Shown here in pieces: positions 6,297 to 14,238 of a DNA stretch of 18,068 nucleotides (its first letter is position 1; each line of letters opens with the position of its first letter). The stretch is from Rikenellaceae bacterium. Its GTDB lineage: Bacteria > Bacteroidota > Bacteroidia > Bacteroidales > UBA932. Both the position numbers and the translations under genes were made by a program. The stretch covers positions 1 to 18,068 of the forward strand of contig CAAGFN010000057.1 of NCBI GenBank assembly GCA_900769145.1. Direction: 5' to 3'. Below the pieces are notes generated by a model. The model had not been told where the DNA came from and did no database searches. It saw nothing but the letters and a program-made list of their open reading frames with translations.

Positions 6297-7748
6297 TTAT
6301 TCTTCCATCCCCACTATGTTGTTATAGGGTTCAAGTACGACCCAGGTACCGGACTTGTCGCTGCCTTCGTGCCGGATGACTTTTGCTTTTTGTAAAACAG
6401 ACAAGTCTCGTTGAAGAGTTCGCTTCGGAATAGAAAGAGTTGTAGTCATCTGAAGAATTGTGATGGTGGGTTTAAGTCTTATCAGTTCCTTTATACGTTT
6501 TTGACGAGCCGTTAGTTCCATTAAAGTCGTAGCATCAGAGTTTACTGTGCCACTTTCATTGTTTACAGTGCCATTTACAGTGCCATTTACAGCGCCACTT
6601 TTGTCTCTGCCGGCAATAATATCCTCCATAGTTTTGCGCCGTATCGTCACCAATACACCGCCACCGCTTTCCTCTACCGTCGGCACAGGAAGTCCAGCCT
6701 TCTCAAACTCTTCACGTATTTTCTTGTAACCGCGCCCCCAAGTCTCGATAAATCCTGCCTTGTAGAATGCGGAAGCGATGTTGCGGTTGCGTGGATAAGA
6801 GGCATGCTTCTTCATCAAGTCGGCAGGCCTGAGCTCTTCTGGCAGGAGACCGTAGTTCCAAAGTTCCACGCTCTTGTCGAACACACGCATCAGGATTGCA
6901 GGCCCGCTATATAACTTGTGTACTATTGCATTGTATATCAACTCGCGCAATGCTTTTTGCGGTATCTCCAATTCTTCTATGCGCTGCATACCCTCGTAGC
7001 GGATGGGCGATACCAAGTAACGGGAGCGCAGCAAGTCCATCACCTTGCCAGCCATCTGAATAAGGTTGCAATCCACCACGTCCTGTATGATAAGGTCGCT
7101 TTCATCATTGTGAAAACGTCCAATTTTGAAGTCTGCGGCAGGAAAGAACTTGTGTACGTTTTTACCGAAGAGCAGGATTGCGGCGCTCTTCAGTTCTCCC
7201 TCGGGAGTGATGAGGTCAAGATTCTTCAGGACATCTTCAGTCGAAGCATTCTTCTCTTCCTCGTCCATACGTTCGGATGCGATACTGCGTTTGAGGAAAT
7301 AGTCGATGGCTGAACGGTCAATGTCTTCCAAGGTGGCGTGCGGTACAGGCATATCATCCCAGGATAGCCCCATCTTCTTCAGCAAGAATTGCTGCAAGGC
7401 CACGCCTTTCAATTCTTGCTTGGTGGAGCCTGTGCGGTAATGATATTGTCCTTTATAGGCAATGGGTACATTGCTTGGACTTACGGCAATCTCGATGTAT
7501 TTCAGATTGCAGGCCTCATGCATGTTCACTTCCGGTACGATACCAAGCGTTGTCACAATCTTGTTGGGGATGTCCTCCATCAACCGTTTGCTGTCTGGCA
7601 CACCCACCACCTCATGATTATCATCTACACCGATGTATATCCGTCCACCCTGGGCATTGGCGAATCCGCATATCCACTTGAGGTATTCGTCGTGCCAAGA
7701 CTCTTTATACTCGATGTTCTGGTTCTCTTCAAACGATATCTTTGCCAT
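6297..7748 (-). CDS. AlbA_2/Schlafen-type ATP-binding protein with RecG-like HATPase and winged-helix domains
   Basis: A 483-residue protein of the family often labelled 'ATP-binding protein' or 'putative DNA-binding protein'. Residues 9-125 form an AlbA_2 (divergent AAA_4, Schlafen-like) domain with NIEYKESWHDEYLKWICGFA and GGRIYIGVDDN. Residues about 265-370 match the HATPase_c_4 module: the N-box-like ELIYNAIVHKLY (usual form NAIVHRDY) and the conserved FIETWGRGYKKI. A low-complexity linker (about 384-402) with repeated NGTV leads to a C-terminal winged helix (about 412-470; TLSIPKRTLQRDLSVLQ is the likely recognition helix). The gene is first in an apparent operon with the restriction-modification genes. 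A regulator or accessory defence role is plausible but unproven; family members also occur as free-standing regulators. Family call firm, function inferred. Confidence 0.85.
   Translation of the reverse strand: MAKISFEENQNIEYKESWHDEYLKWICGFANAQGGRIYIGVDDNHEVVGVPDSKRLMEDIPNKIVTTLGIVPEVNMHEACNLKYIEIAVSPSNVPIAYKGQYHYRTGSTKQELKGVALQQFLLKKMGLSWDDMPVPHATLEDIDRSAIDYFLKRSIASERMDEEEKNASTEDVLKNLDLITPEGELKSAAILLFGKNVHKFFPAADFKIGRFHNDESDLIIQDVVDCNLIQMAGKVMDLLRSRYLVSPIRYEGMQRIEELEIPQKALRELIYNAIVHKLYSGPAILMRVFDKSVELWNYGLLPEELRPADLMKKHASYPRNRNIASAFYKAGFIETWGRGYKKIREEFEKAGLPVPTVEESGGGVLVTIRRKTMEDIIAGRDKSGAVNGTVNGTVNNESGTVNSDATTLMELTARQKRIKELIRLKPTITILQMTTTLSIPKRTLQRDLSVLQKAKVIRHEGSDKSGTWVVLEPYNNIVGMEE
6562..6597. 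repeat. 12-bp tandem repeat, three copies, in the AlbA_2-protein linker
   Basis: TTTACAGTGCCA occurs at 6562-6573 and 6574-6585, and as TTTACAGCGCCA at 6586-6597; a related TTTACTGTGCCA sits at 6541-6552. On the coding strand the repeat gives the NGTV unit. Twelve bases keep the frame, so copy-number change would alter only linker length. Confidence 0.9.
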
Positions 7749-7787
7749 TGTTTCTTGTAGTTAACTGGTACATCCTACGCAATAAGG

Positions 7788-7795
7788 CAAATTTA
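7788..7795 (-). promoter_or_regulatory. Candidate -7 box for the restriction-modification operon
   Basis: TAAATTTG on the minus strand, 40 nt upstream of the ATG at 7748, matches the Bacteroidota TAnnTTTG box. No good TTTG is seen at the expected upstream distance, so strength is uncertain. It faces away from the CotH-gene promoter in the same intergenic region. Confidence 0.4.
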
Positions 7796-7820
7796 CAAAA
7801 AAACGGATTATCAGTATAAT

Positions 7821-7850
7821 TTTGGTATATGATAAAATTCATTACCTTTG
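7821..7850 (+). promoter_or_regulatory. Bacteroidota-type promoter of the CotH lipoprotein gene
   Basis: TTTG (7821-7824), an 18-nt spacer and TACCTTTG (7843-7850) match the TTTG-N19-TAnnTTTG promoter. The expected start near 7857 leaves a leader of about 70 nt before the ATG at 7929. This also argues against the upstream in-frame start at 7848, which would lie inside the promoter. Confidence 0.6.
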
Positions 7851-7928
7851 CAGAGTTGTCCGTATTGCCGGGATGCAAAGATTTTGAAAACGCTTGGCAG
7901 AAACGGGGCTATAGACCACATAGGAATT

Positions 7929-9443
7929 ATGAGAAAATACATTGCATTGCTAGCGGCCGTTCTCGTTATGGGGGCCTGCATACCTGACGTCATAAAGCCG
8001 GCGGAAATAACCGGGGGAACAGAGACTCCGGGGGATAATACCGGAGGTGATAATCCGGGCGATAACCCGTCGGGCAACCCCGGGGACAATCCGGGCGAAG
8101 ACCCCGGGGACAATCCCGACCCGGCAAATCCCGGCATCACTGACGAGGGAATCAAATATGTCTGGGACGAGAGTGTCATTCCGGAAATCACCGTCAACAT
8201 ATCCAAGGACCAGTGGAATGCCCTTCTGGCCAGATACGACGAATATTCCCAGAATTCCGACTACTTCCACGCCGACTTCACATACAAGAAAGGTGACGAA
8301 ATCATCAAGATTCAGGACGGCGGCATCAGGCTCAGGGGCAACACATCCAGGCGTCGCCCGGAAGGAAGCGGCGGACAGGTGCACGAGGCAGGCAACACTG
8401 ACTGGCACCATTGCCATTTCGCATTGAACTTCCGCAAATTCAATAAAGACAAACTCCACACCATCAAGGGAATACGAAAGGTCAACCTGAAATGGTTCAA
8501 GGATGACCCTAACTATGTCAGGGAACTTTTCTGCTACGATTTATTCCGCCGTTATGGTATATGGACCGGAGTGCACGACATTTACTGCCGTCTCTGGATT
8601 CACGTTGAGGGAGATGAAAAACCGGCCTATTATGGTGTGTACCAGATGATTGAGCCGATTGACGACAAATTCGTGGAGAGAAGGCTGCCGGGAATGTTCG
8701 AGAATGCGGGCGGCTATCTATGGAAGTGCTGCAACAACGGCAACAAGGCCGATCTTGACGGTCTTGACGGGGATTGGGCCGTGGATACCGACAACGGGCA
8801 GAACTATACTTACGAATACAAGGGCACCGTGGAGACCTTCGAGGCTGCGAAGGCCCAGTTCCAGGACTTTATCCTGAAGTTGAGCGGAAAAAGCGACGAG
8901 AGCTTCTACAAATGGATAAAGGAAGTCTGCGATGTGGAACTTCTCCTCAAGACTTATGCTGTCAATGTCGCTGTCGGAATGTGGGACGACCATTGGGCCA
9001 ACGGCAACAATTTCTACGTCTATTTCAATTCCACAGACCTCTACAACTACAAGTTCTTCTTCATTCCGTACGACTATGACAATACTCTCGGGACGAGCGG
9101 AAACATTGATGCAGGCCGCCAGGATCCGTACAATTGGGGTAACGATGGCTTGCTGATGAAGAGAATGATGAAGTTCCCGGAGTTCCGAAAGATTTACAAG
9201 GATGCCTTGCTCGAACTCATTGACCCGGCCAACGGCTACTTCGACATTGACTCTTCCATTTCCAGGATTACTGCCTGGCAGAACAAGGTCAGGGAGTTTG
9301 TGGCCAATGACACCGGCGAGGACAATTACATATACGACGAACCCGCCGGGTGGGGTAATCACGGGGAATACCGTATCCTCCAGCGGGGTTCAAACAATTT
9401 CTTCACTGTCAAGGCGGATGCCATCAGGGCTATGGGCGACTAG
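7929..9443 (+). CDS. CotH-kinase-family lipoprotein
   Basis: A 504-residue protein from ATG 7929. An in-frame start at 7848 is rejected because only the 7929 start puts a lipoprotein signal at the N-terminus: MRKYIALLAAVLVMGAC, with Cys17 as the lipidated residue. A low-complexity linker of Gly, Asp, Asn and Pro (about 29-70) follows. The rest matches the CotH family: GIRLRGNTSR (132-141), LKWFKDDPNYVRELFCYDLF (187-206), DDHWANGNNFYVYF (353-366) and IPYDYDNTLG (379-388), the last two holding the aspartates expected of the atypical kinase active site. CotH proteins are best known as spore-coat kinases; in Bacteroidota they are surface lipoproteins of unknown substrate. The gene ends 6 bp from the convergent DUF456 gene. 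Family firm, substrate unknown. Confidence 0.88.
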   Translation: MRKYIALLAAVLVMGACIPDVIKPAEITGGTETPGDNTGGDNPGDNPSGNPGDNPGEDPGDNPDPANPGITDEGIKYVWDESVIPEITVNISKDQWNALLARYDEYSQNSDYFHADFTYKKGDEIIKIQDGGIRLRGNTSRRRPEGSGGQVHEAGNTDWHHCHFALNFRKFNKDKLHTIKGIRKVNLKWFKDDPNYVRELFCYDLFRRYGIWTGVHDIYCRLWIHVEGDEKPAYYGVYQMIEPIDDKFVERRLPGMFENAGGYLWKCCNNGNKADLDGLDGDWAVDTDNGQNYTYEYKGTVETFEAAKAQFQDFILKLSGKSDESFYKWIKEVCDVELLLKTYAVNVAVGMWDDHWANGNNFYVYFNSTDLYNYKFFFIPYDYDNTLGTSGNIDAGRQDPYNWGNDGLLMKRMMKFPEFRKIYKDALLELIDPANGYFDIDSSISRITAWQNKVREFVANDTGEDNYIYDEPAGWGNHGEYRILQRGSNNFFTVKADAIRAMGD

Positions 9444-9449
9444 CTCAAT

Positions 9450-9938
9450 CTACATATAGACAATTACCTGCCAGAGCATAAGCCCGCAGCAGAGCAGCTT
9501 GGCCCCGGTCCCGCAGATAAAGCCTGCGAACGCCCCGAGAGCCGACTTGGTGGATGACCAGAAATCCTTGTCCGCGAAAACCAGTTCAGCCACGAATGCT
9601 CCGAGAAGAGTACCGACAATCAGCCCGATAGGTGGAACGAACATTCCCACGACAAGTCCTATCGCGGCACCCCAGCCTGCATATTTGCTGCCTCCGGTGA
9701 GTTTGGTAAACCATAGAGGGACTACGTAGTCAAGCACTGTGACGGCCGTTGTGATACCCAGCCATATCAGCAATGTGGATGTGCTCATAGGGTCCCCGGC
9801 CCCGTTGGTCCCGCCCCAGAAATACATCAGGAGCATACCAATCCAGGCAACAGGAGGCCCCGGGAGAGCCGGGACCACACTGCCTATAATTCCGATAATG
9901 CAGGCTATTACAGCCAGTACGCAGATAAAGTACTCCAT
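9450..9938 (-). CDS. DUF456-family membrane protein
   Basis: A 162-residue, highly hydrophobic protein with four to five likely membrane segments. The N-terminal VVPALPGPPVAWIGMLLMYF and the Gly-rich GLVVGMFVPPIGLIVGTLLG are typical of DUF456 proteins, whose function is unknown. Its ATG (9936-9938) overlaps the TAA of the upstream aminopeptidase gene by one base, so translation is probably coupled and the two belong to one operon. It converges with the CotH gene with 6 bp between stop codons. Confidence 0.8.
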   Translation of the reverse strand: MEYFICVLAVIACIIGIIGSVVPALPGPPVAWIGMLLMYFWGGTNGAGDPMSTSTLLIWLGITTAVTVLDYVVPLWFTKLTGGSKYAGWGAAIGLVVGMFVPPIGLIVGTLLGAFVAELVFADKDFWSSTKSALGAFAGFICGTGAKLLCCGLMLWQVIVYM

Positions 9939-11359
9939 TATTTTCTGTCCTCCTCCATTGCGGCCTCTACCTCGTCAGGTGTGATAGGGAGCCTTTGCGC
10001 ACCCAGTCTCCTTGCTCCATCGGCAGTCACCAGGACATCATCCTCCAGCCTGATTCCGCCGAAATCACGATAACCTTCGAGCCTGTCGTAGTTCACGAAG
10101 CCATGGTCGGTCTTCCCTGCCTTCCACTGGTCAATGAGGGCCGGGATGAAATAGATGCCCGGTTCGTCAGTGATGACGTGTCCCGGAACAAGCCTTCTGG
10201 CCATCCTGAGGCTTCCGAGACCGAGCTGTGATGCACGCTTCTGGTCCTCATCGTATCCTACGAGATCCTCATTGAGGTCTTCCATATCGTGAACATCCAT
10301 TCCCATATTGTGTCCGAGACCGTGAGGCATGAAGAGGCCTGCGATTCCGGCTTCGACCATATTGTCAATGTTGCCCCTCACGAGATCCAGGGCGCGGAGT
10401 TCCTCCAGCATCAGGCGCACGGTCTTGAGATGCACCTCACGGTAGGTGATGCCCGGCCTGGTGAGTTCGAATGCAAGATTGTTGCAGTCGCATACTATCT
10501 GGTAGATATCCCTCTGCTTCTGGGTGAACTTACCACCTGTAGGATAGGTTCTCGTGAAGTCGGACGCATAGTGCATATTGTTTTCCGCACCGGCATCGAT
10601 TACCATCAGCTTGCCCGGCTCGATAATCTTGTCATGCGTGTGGTTGTGCAATGTCTCACCGTGCTGTGTCAGGATAATCGGGAATGACGGCCCCCAGCCC
10701 TTGCTAAGGGTAACGCCTTCCATAATGCCGACAATCTCCTGCTCCACAATGCCCGGAACTATGTTCCTGCGGCCTGCGGAATGCATCTCGAAGCCGAGAT
10801 TTGCTGCGTCATCCAACTGTTCAATCTCACATTCCTCCTTGATAAGACGCATTGAGATGATGGCCTTGGTGAGAGCCTCGGAATACTTGTCGTCCACCTC
10901 GGCAGGCTTGCAGTCAATCAACTCGGAGATTTTGATCTTGTTGTAATATCTTGACGGACGGATGTAATGAACCTTCCTGCCTGCCGCAATGGCCTTGGCA
11001 ACTGCCGTGTTCAATGCTCCGTAAGGTGCTGATTCAGCGACACCTACGCTCTCTGCTACAGACTGTACGCTTGGCTGCGGACCCATCCAGATGATGTCCC
11101 CGATTTCGAAGTCGTCGGCATAGATGGTCTCCCGTCCCTCGTCGAAATCCAGGATTGCGGCATACAACGGCTGGTCAATGCCGAAGTAATAGAGCCAGGT
11201 GCTGTCCTGGCGGTACTTGTAACAATTGTCCCTGTACTGTGCCGGAGCCTCTGCATTGCCGACGAAAACGGCGATACCTCTCTGACCTTCCGGTGCGGTG
11301 GCGGACATTTTCTCCATCAATGTCCTGCGCCTGCTGATGTAAATGTTTTTGCTGAACAT
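9938..11359 (-). CDS. pepP: Xaa-Pro aminopeptidase, M24B family (aminopeptidase P)
   Basis: A 473-residue cytosolic metallopeptidase that removes N-terminal residues preceding proline. The ATG at 11357-11359 is chosen; the longer frame begins with TTG overlapping the ahcY stop and is less likely. An N-terminal non-catalytic domain (to about residue 165) precedes the pita-bread fold. All five metal ligands are visible: D255 (VIDAGAE), D267 (ASDFTRTYP), H350 (HGLGHNMG), E399 (DEPGIYF) and E439 (GIRLEDD). It follows ahcY by 17 bp and overlaps the DUF456 gene by 1 bp, which suggests a shared transcript. M24B family membership is certain; the exact dipeptide preference is not visible. Confidence 0.93.
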   Translation of the reverse strand: MFSKNIYISRRRTLMEKMSATAPEGQRGIAVFVGNAEAPAQYRDNCYKYRQDSTWLYYFGIDQPLYAAILDFDEGRETIYADDFEIGDIIWMGPQPSVQSVAESVGVAESAPYGALNTAVAKAIAAGRKVHYIRPSRYYNKIKISELIDCKPAEVDDKYSEALTKAIISMRLIKEECEIEQLDDAANLGFEMHSAGRRNIVPGIVEQEIVGIMEGVTLSKGWGPSFPIILTQHGETLHNHTHDKIIEPGKLMVIDAGAENNMHYASDFTRTYPTGGKFTQKQRDIYQIVCDCNNLAFELTRPGITYREVHLKTVRLMLEELRALDLVRGNIDNMVEAGIAGLFMPHGLGHNMGMDVHDMEDLNEDLVGYDEDQKRASQLGLGSLRMARRLVPGHVITDEPGIYFIPALIDQWKAGKTDHGFVNYDRLEGYRDFGGIRLEDDVLVTADGARRLGAQRLPITPDEVEAAMEEDRK

Positions 11360-11376
11360 ATCAATGCAAAATAATG

Positions 11377-12633
11377 TCAATGTCCTCCATATAAATACTC
11401 CTGTTGGGCTTCGGAGAGGACGTCTATCCTTATGCCCCAGTCGGCCAGTTTTCGGCGGGCCACTTCTTTGTCAATGCTTTCAGGCACGGCGTTGAGCATT
11501 TTCCCGTGCTCCCGAGGGATGCGTCCGGCATTCTCCACGAGATATCTTGCGCTCAGGGCCTGGATGGCGAACGACATGTCCATTATCTCTGCCGGATGTC
11601 CGTCACCGGCGGCCAGGTTCACGAGCCTGCCCTCTGCGAGAATGTATATTGTCCTGCCGTTGTCAAGTCTGTATGCTTCAATGTTATTTCTTGCAGGTGA
11701 ATGTGAAACGGCGATTTCCGCCAGCCTGGCCACTGCCACTTCCACATCGAAATGTCCTGCATTGCAGCAGATTGCACCGTCCTTCATTTTCAGGAAATGC
11801 CTTTCGCAGATGACGTCACGGCAGCCTGTCACGGTCACGAAGATGTCCCCGCATTCCGCCGCCTCGTCCATGCTCATCACCTTGAATCCGTCCATCACGG
11901 CCTCCATTGCCCTGACAGGGTCGATTTCGGTGACGATTACATCTGCGCCGAGACCTTTCGCCCTCATTGCCACACCCTTGCCGCACCAGCCGTAACCGGC
12001 CACCACCACATTCTTTCCGGCCACAATGAGATTGGTGGTCCTGTTGATGCCGTCCCAGACGGACTGGCCGGTACCGTAGCGGTTGTCGAAAAGATGCTTG
12101 CAGTCGGCATTGTTGACCAGCATCATCGGGAATTCCAGCTTGCCGGCCTTGTCCATCGCCTCAAGTCTAAGGATACCGGTGGTGGTCTCTTCGCATCCGC
12201 CTATCACATTGGGTATCAATTCCCTATATTCGGTATGAATCATATTCACGAGGTCTCCGCCATCGTCAATGATGATGTCAGGTCCGGCCGAAATGACTTT
12301 CCGGATACCGTCCATGTACTCCTCGGCCGTGGCCCCGTGCACGGCAAACACATTAAGCCCCTCGTGTACCAATGCGGCTGCAATGTCATCCTGTGTGGAG
12401 AGCGGATTGCTTCCCGTGATGTACATCTCCGCACCACCTGCTGCAAGCACCTCACAGAGATGCGCTGTCTTGGCTTCAAGGTGAACGGACAGGGCTATTT
12501 TCTTGCCTGTGAACGGCTTATCCTTGCGGAACTCGGCTTCGAGCCCGTCGAGCAGGGGCATGTGCCTCCTGACCCATTCGATTTTCAGTTCTCCGTCTTT
12601 CCAGAGTTCAGGATTCCTTATTTCGCTTTGCAT
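11377..12633 (-). CDS. ahcY: Adenosylhomocysteinase (S-adenosyl-L-homocysteine hydrolase)
   Basis: A 418-residue enzyme that splits S-adenosylhomocysteine into adenosine and homocysteine, removing the product inhibitor of methyltransferases. Visible marks include HLEAKTAHLCEVLAAGGAE (51-69), GGCEETTTG (145-153), the active-site block CKHLFDNRYGTGQS (178-191, Lys179 and Asp183), the NAD-binding GYGWCGKG (213-220) and VTGCRDVI. Length and the WKDGELKIEWVRRHMPLL start resemble the shorter archaeal/Thermotoga-type enzyme, not the longer form of about 470 residues common in other bacteria and eukaryotes. It follows the ComF gene by 63 bp in the same direction and precedes pepP by 17 bp. The restriction-modification methyltransferase 5 kb away also produces S-adenosylhomocysteine, but nothing links them beyond proximity. 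Confidence 0.95.
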   Translation of the reverse strand: MQSEIRNPELWKDGELKIEWVRRHMPLLDGLEAEFRKDKPFTGKKIALSVHLEAKTAHLCEVLAAGGAEMYITGSNPLSTQDDIAAALVHEGLNVFAVHGATAEEYMDGIRKVISAGPDIIIDDGGDLVNMIHTEYRELIPNVIGGCEETTTGILRLEAMDKAGKLEFPMMLVNNADCKHLFDNRYGTGQSVWDGINRTTNLIVAGKNVVVAGYGWCGKGVAMRAKGLGADVIVTEIDPVRAMEAVMDGFKVMSMDEAAECGDIFVTVTGCRDVICERHFLKMKDGAICCNAGHFDVEVAVARLAEIAVSHSPARNNIEAYRLDNGRTIYILAEGRLVNLAAGDGHPAEIMDMSFAIQALSARYLVENAGRIPREHGKMLNAVPESIDKEVARRKLADWGIRIDVLSEAQQEYLYGGH

Positions 12634-12696
12634 TTCAATTTTAAGTTTAACCCCGTCAAGATACGAAATTTTCCTGAATATTCAACACATTTTCAT

Positions 12697-13488
12697 TCAA
12701 CAATGTTCCACGAAACCCAATGTGGCGGCACTGATTGATGTCCGGTTTCCGAACTGGCTGTAGATGGAAGCGCAGCAGGCGGCGATGGTAGCCCCCGTTG
12801 TGAAGACATCGTCAATGATGAGGAAATGGCGGTTTCTGCCGTATTCCGGTGATTCCTCATTGAGATACTTTTCCTTGATGCGGAAAGCCCCCGTGACATT
12901 CAGGGCTTTATCATTGTTCTGCAGCTTTGTCTGCGTGGTCGTTTTCCTGGCCCGGAAAAGGATGTCCGTCCTCATTTCTGCACCGAGACGCGCGGCAACC
13001 GCGGAGGCGATGACTTCTGCCTGATTGTAGCCTCTGCTCCACAGCCTTGACCAATGCAGGGGGACAGGGATGACGGTGTCAATGTCATTGAACTTATTCG
13101 ATTCTGCCAGGAATTCACCCAGCAGGTTGCCGTAGAATCTGCCCACGGAGAGGTCCCCTTTGTACTTCACCTTCTGCGGGATTCTCTTGTATCCGGCCTC
13201 GGACATATAGTAGAACAATGCTGCCGCCCTTGCCCTCCGCATCCTTTCCGGAGGCGGGTCCCCGTCTTTCAGATTCTTCACCAAGTCCCTCTGTATCAAT
13301 GCGTTCAATTTGTCTGACATGGGATTTTCAATATTGTCCCAGAAATATGTCAGCGGGATGTCAGCCTCGCAGAAAATGCACAGATGCCGCTCTCCCTGCA
13401 ACAGTTTCCTCCCGCATACGGCACATTCCCGGGGAATCAGCAGGTCTCCCAGCATTCCCGCAGTCTTTCCTAATTCTTCCAATATCAT
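12697..13488 (-). CDS. comF: ComF-family phosphoribosyltransferase-like protein
   Basis: A 263-residue cytosolic protein. The N-terminus has a four-cysteine zinc motif (C22, C25, C37, C40). The C-terminal half is a type I phosphoribosyltransferase fold with the ComF block VIPVPLHWSRLWSRGYNQAE (139-158) and the PRPP-binding loop FLIIDDVFTTGAT (222-234). TTQTKLQNNDKALNVTGAF (184-202) is also characteristic. ComF proteins are needed for DNA uptake in naturally competent bacteria; their biochemical role is unsettled and many non-competent bacteria keep one. It is probably first in the run ComF-ahcY-pepP-DUF456 and is divergent from the deoxynucleoside kinase gene. Confidence 0.9.
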   Translation of the reverse strand: MILEELGKTAGMLGDLLIPRECAVCGRKLLQGERHLCIFCEADIPLTYFWDNIENPMSDKLNALIQRDLVKNLKDGDPPPERMRRARAAALFYYMSEAGYKRIPQKVKYKGDLSVGRFYGNLLGEFLAESNKFNDIDTVIPVPLHWSRLWSRGYNQAEVIASAVAARLGAEMRTDILFRARKTTTQTKLQNNDKALNVTGAFRIKEKYLNEESPEYGRNRHFLIIDDVFTTGATIAACCASIYSQFGNRTSISAATLGFVEHC

Positions 13489-13617
13489 AGGTTCCGTTTT
13501 TTTAGACCTTGCAAAGGAATCCGGTTTCCTGCCGATTTTGTTTAAGATTCTTATAAATGTGGCGCGAATGCCGTATTTGTGGCGGAAAATTTACTAAATT
13601 TGTACAAATCTACAGAA
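13489..13617. promoter_or_regulatory. Divergent promoter region between ComF and deoxynucleoside kinase genes
   Basis: Toward the kinase: TAAATTTG (13595-13602), with TTTG at 13576-13579 only 15 nt upstream (19 is usual). The ATG follows at 13618, giving a leader of about 10 nt. Toward ComF: TTCCTTTG on the minus strand (13512-13519), a weaker match with no clear upstream box. Confidence 0.4.
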
Positions 13618-14232
13618 ATGCACATCGGAATAGCAGGCAATATTGGTAGCGGCAAGACTACATTGACCCGGATGCTTTCAGAGCATTATGGGTGGACACC
13701 GAAATATGAGGCAGTGACATATAATCCTTATCTCGAGGATTATTACAAGGACATCAAGCGCTGGTCCTTCAACCTGGAGGTATATTTCCTCCAGCAGCGT
13801 TTCAAGGATGTCCTGGAGATTGCCAATTCCAGTGACGTGATAATACAGGACAGGACGATTTTCGAAGGAGTTTACATTTTCGTGGCCAACAACAAGGCAA
13901 TGGGCAATCTTTCGGACCGGGATTATGAAACGTACATGGACTTGTTCAAGCTGATGATGTCCCTGGTCAAGGCTCCGGATTTGCTGATTTATCTCCGCAG
14001 TTCCGTTCCGCATCTGGTGTCCCAGATTCAGAAACGTGGCCGCGAGTATGAAAAAAGCATTGAACTGGACTATCTGGAGGGGCTGAACAACAGATATGAG
14101 AAATGGATTGCCGAATATCCCGGCAAGGTCCTGGCAATCGATGCCGACGGCCTTGATTTCCAGAATCGCCCGGAAGATTTCGCCCTTATCACGGACAAAA
14201 TCGATTCGGAGCTTTTCGGCTTGTTCGGCTAG
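13618..14232 (+). CDS. Deoxynucleoside kinase
   Basis: A 204-residue salvage kinase that phosphorylates deoxynucleosides using ATP. The frame is open from 13579, but ATG 13618 is the start: it places the P-loop GNIGSGKT at residues 7-14, as usual for the family, and the promoter-like TAAATTTG lies just upstream. Other family marks are EAVTYNPYLEDYY (31-43), the QDRTIFEGV block with D78-R79 (base-binding and catalytic region), and the Arg-rich lid KRGREYEKSI (139-148). Length is typical of the bacterial deoxyadenosine/deoxyguanosine kinase group, but substrate preference cannot be read with confidence. It converges with the PD40/SPOR gene, 6 bp apart. Confidence 0.92.
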   Translation: MHIGIAGNIGSGKTTLTRMLSEHYGWTPKYEAVTYNPYLEDYYKDIKRWSFNLEVYFLQQRFKDVLEIANSSDVIIQDRTIFEGVYIFVANNKAMGNLSDRDYETYMDLFKLMMSLVKAPDLLIYLRSSVPHLVSQIQKRGREYEKSIELDYLEGLNNRYEKWIAEYPGKVLAIDADGLDFQNRPEDFALITDKIDSELFGLFG

Positions 14233-14238
14233 GTCCAG

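Noticed and set aside
7848..7928. Upstream in-frame start for the CotH gene
   Set aside because: It lies within the predicted promoter and would bury the lipoprotein signal peptide, which starts cleanly at 7929.
11752..12738. 328-codon plus-strand frame opposite ahcY
   Set aside because: ahcY on the minus strand carries all catalytic and NAD-binding motifs; the plus-strand frame has none and is a codon-bias shadow.
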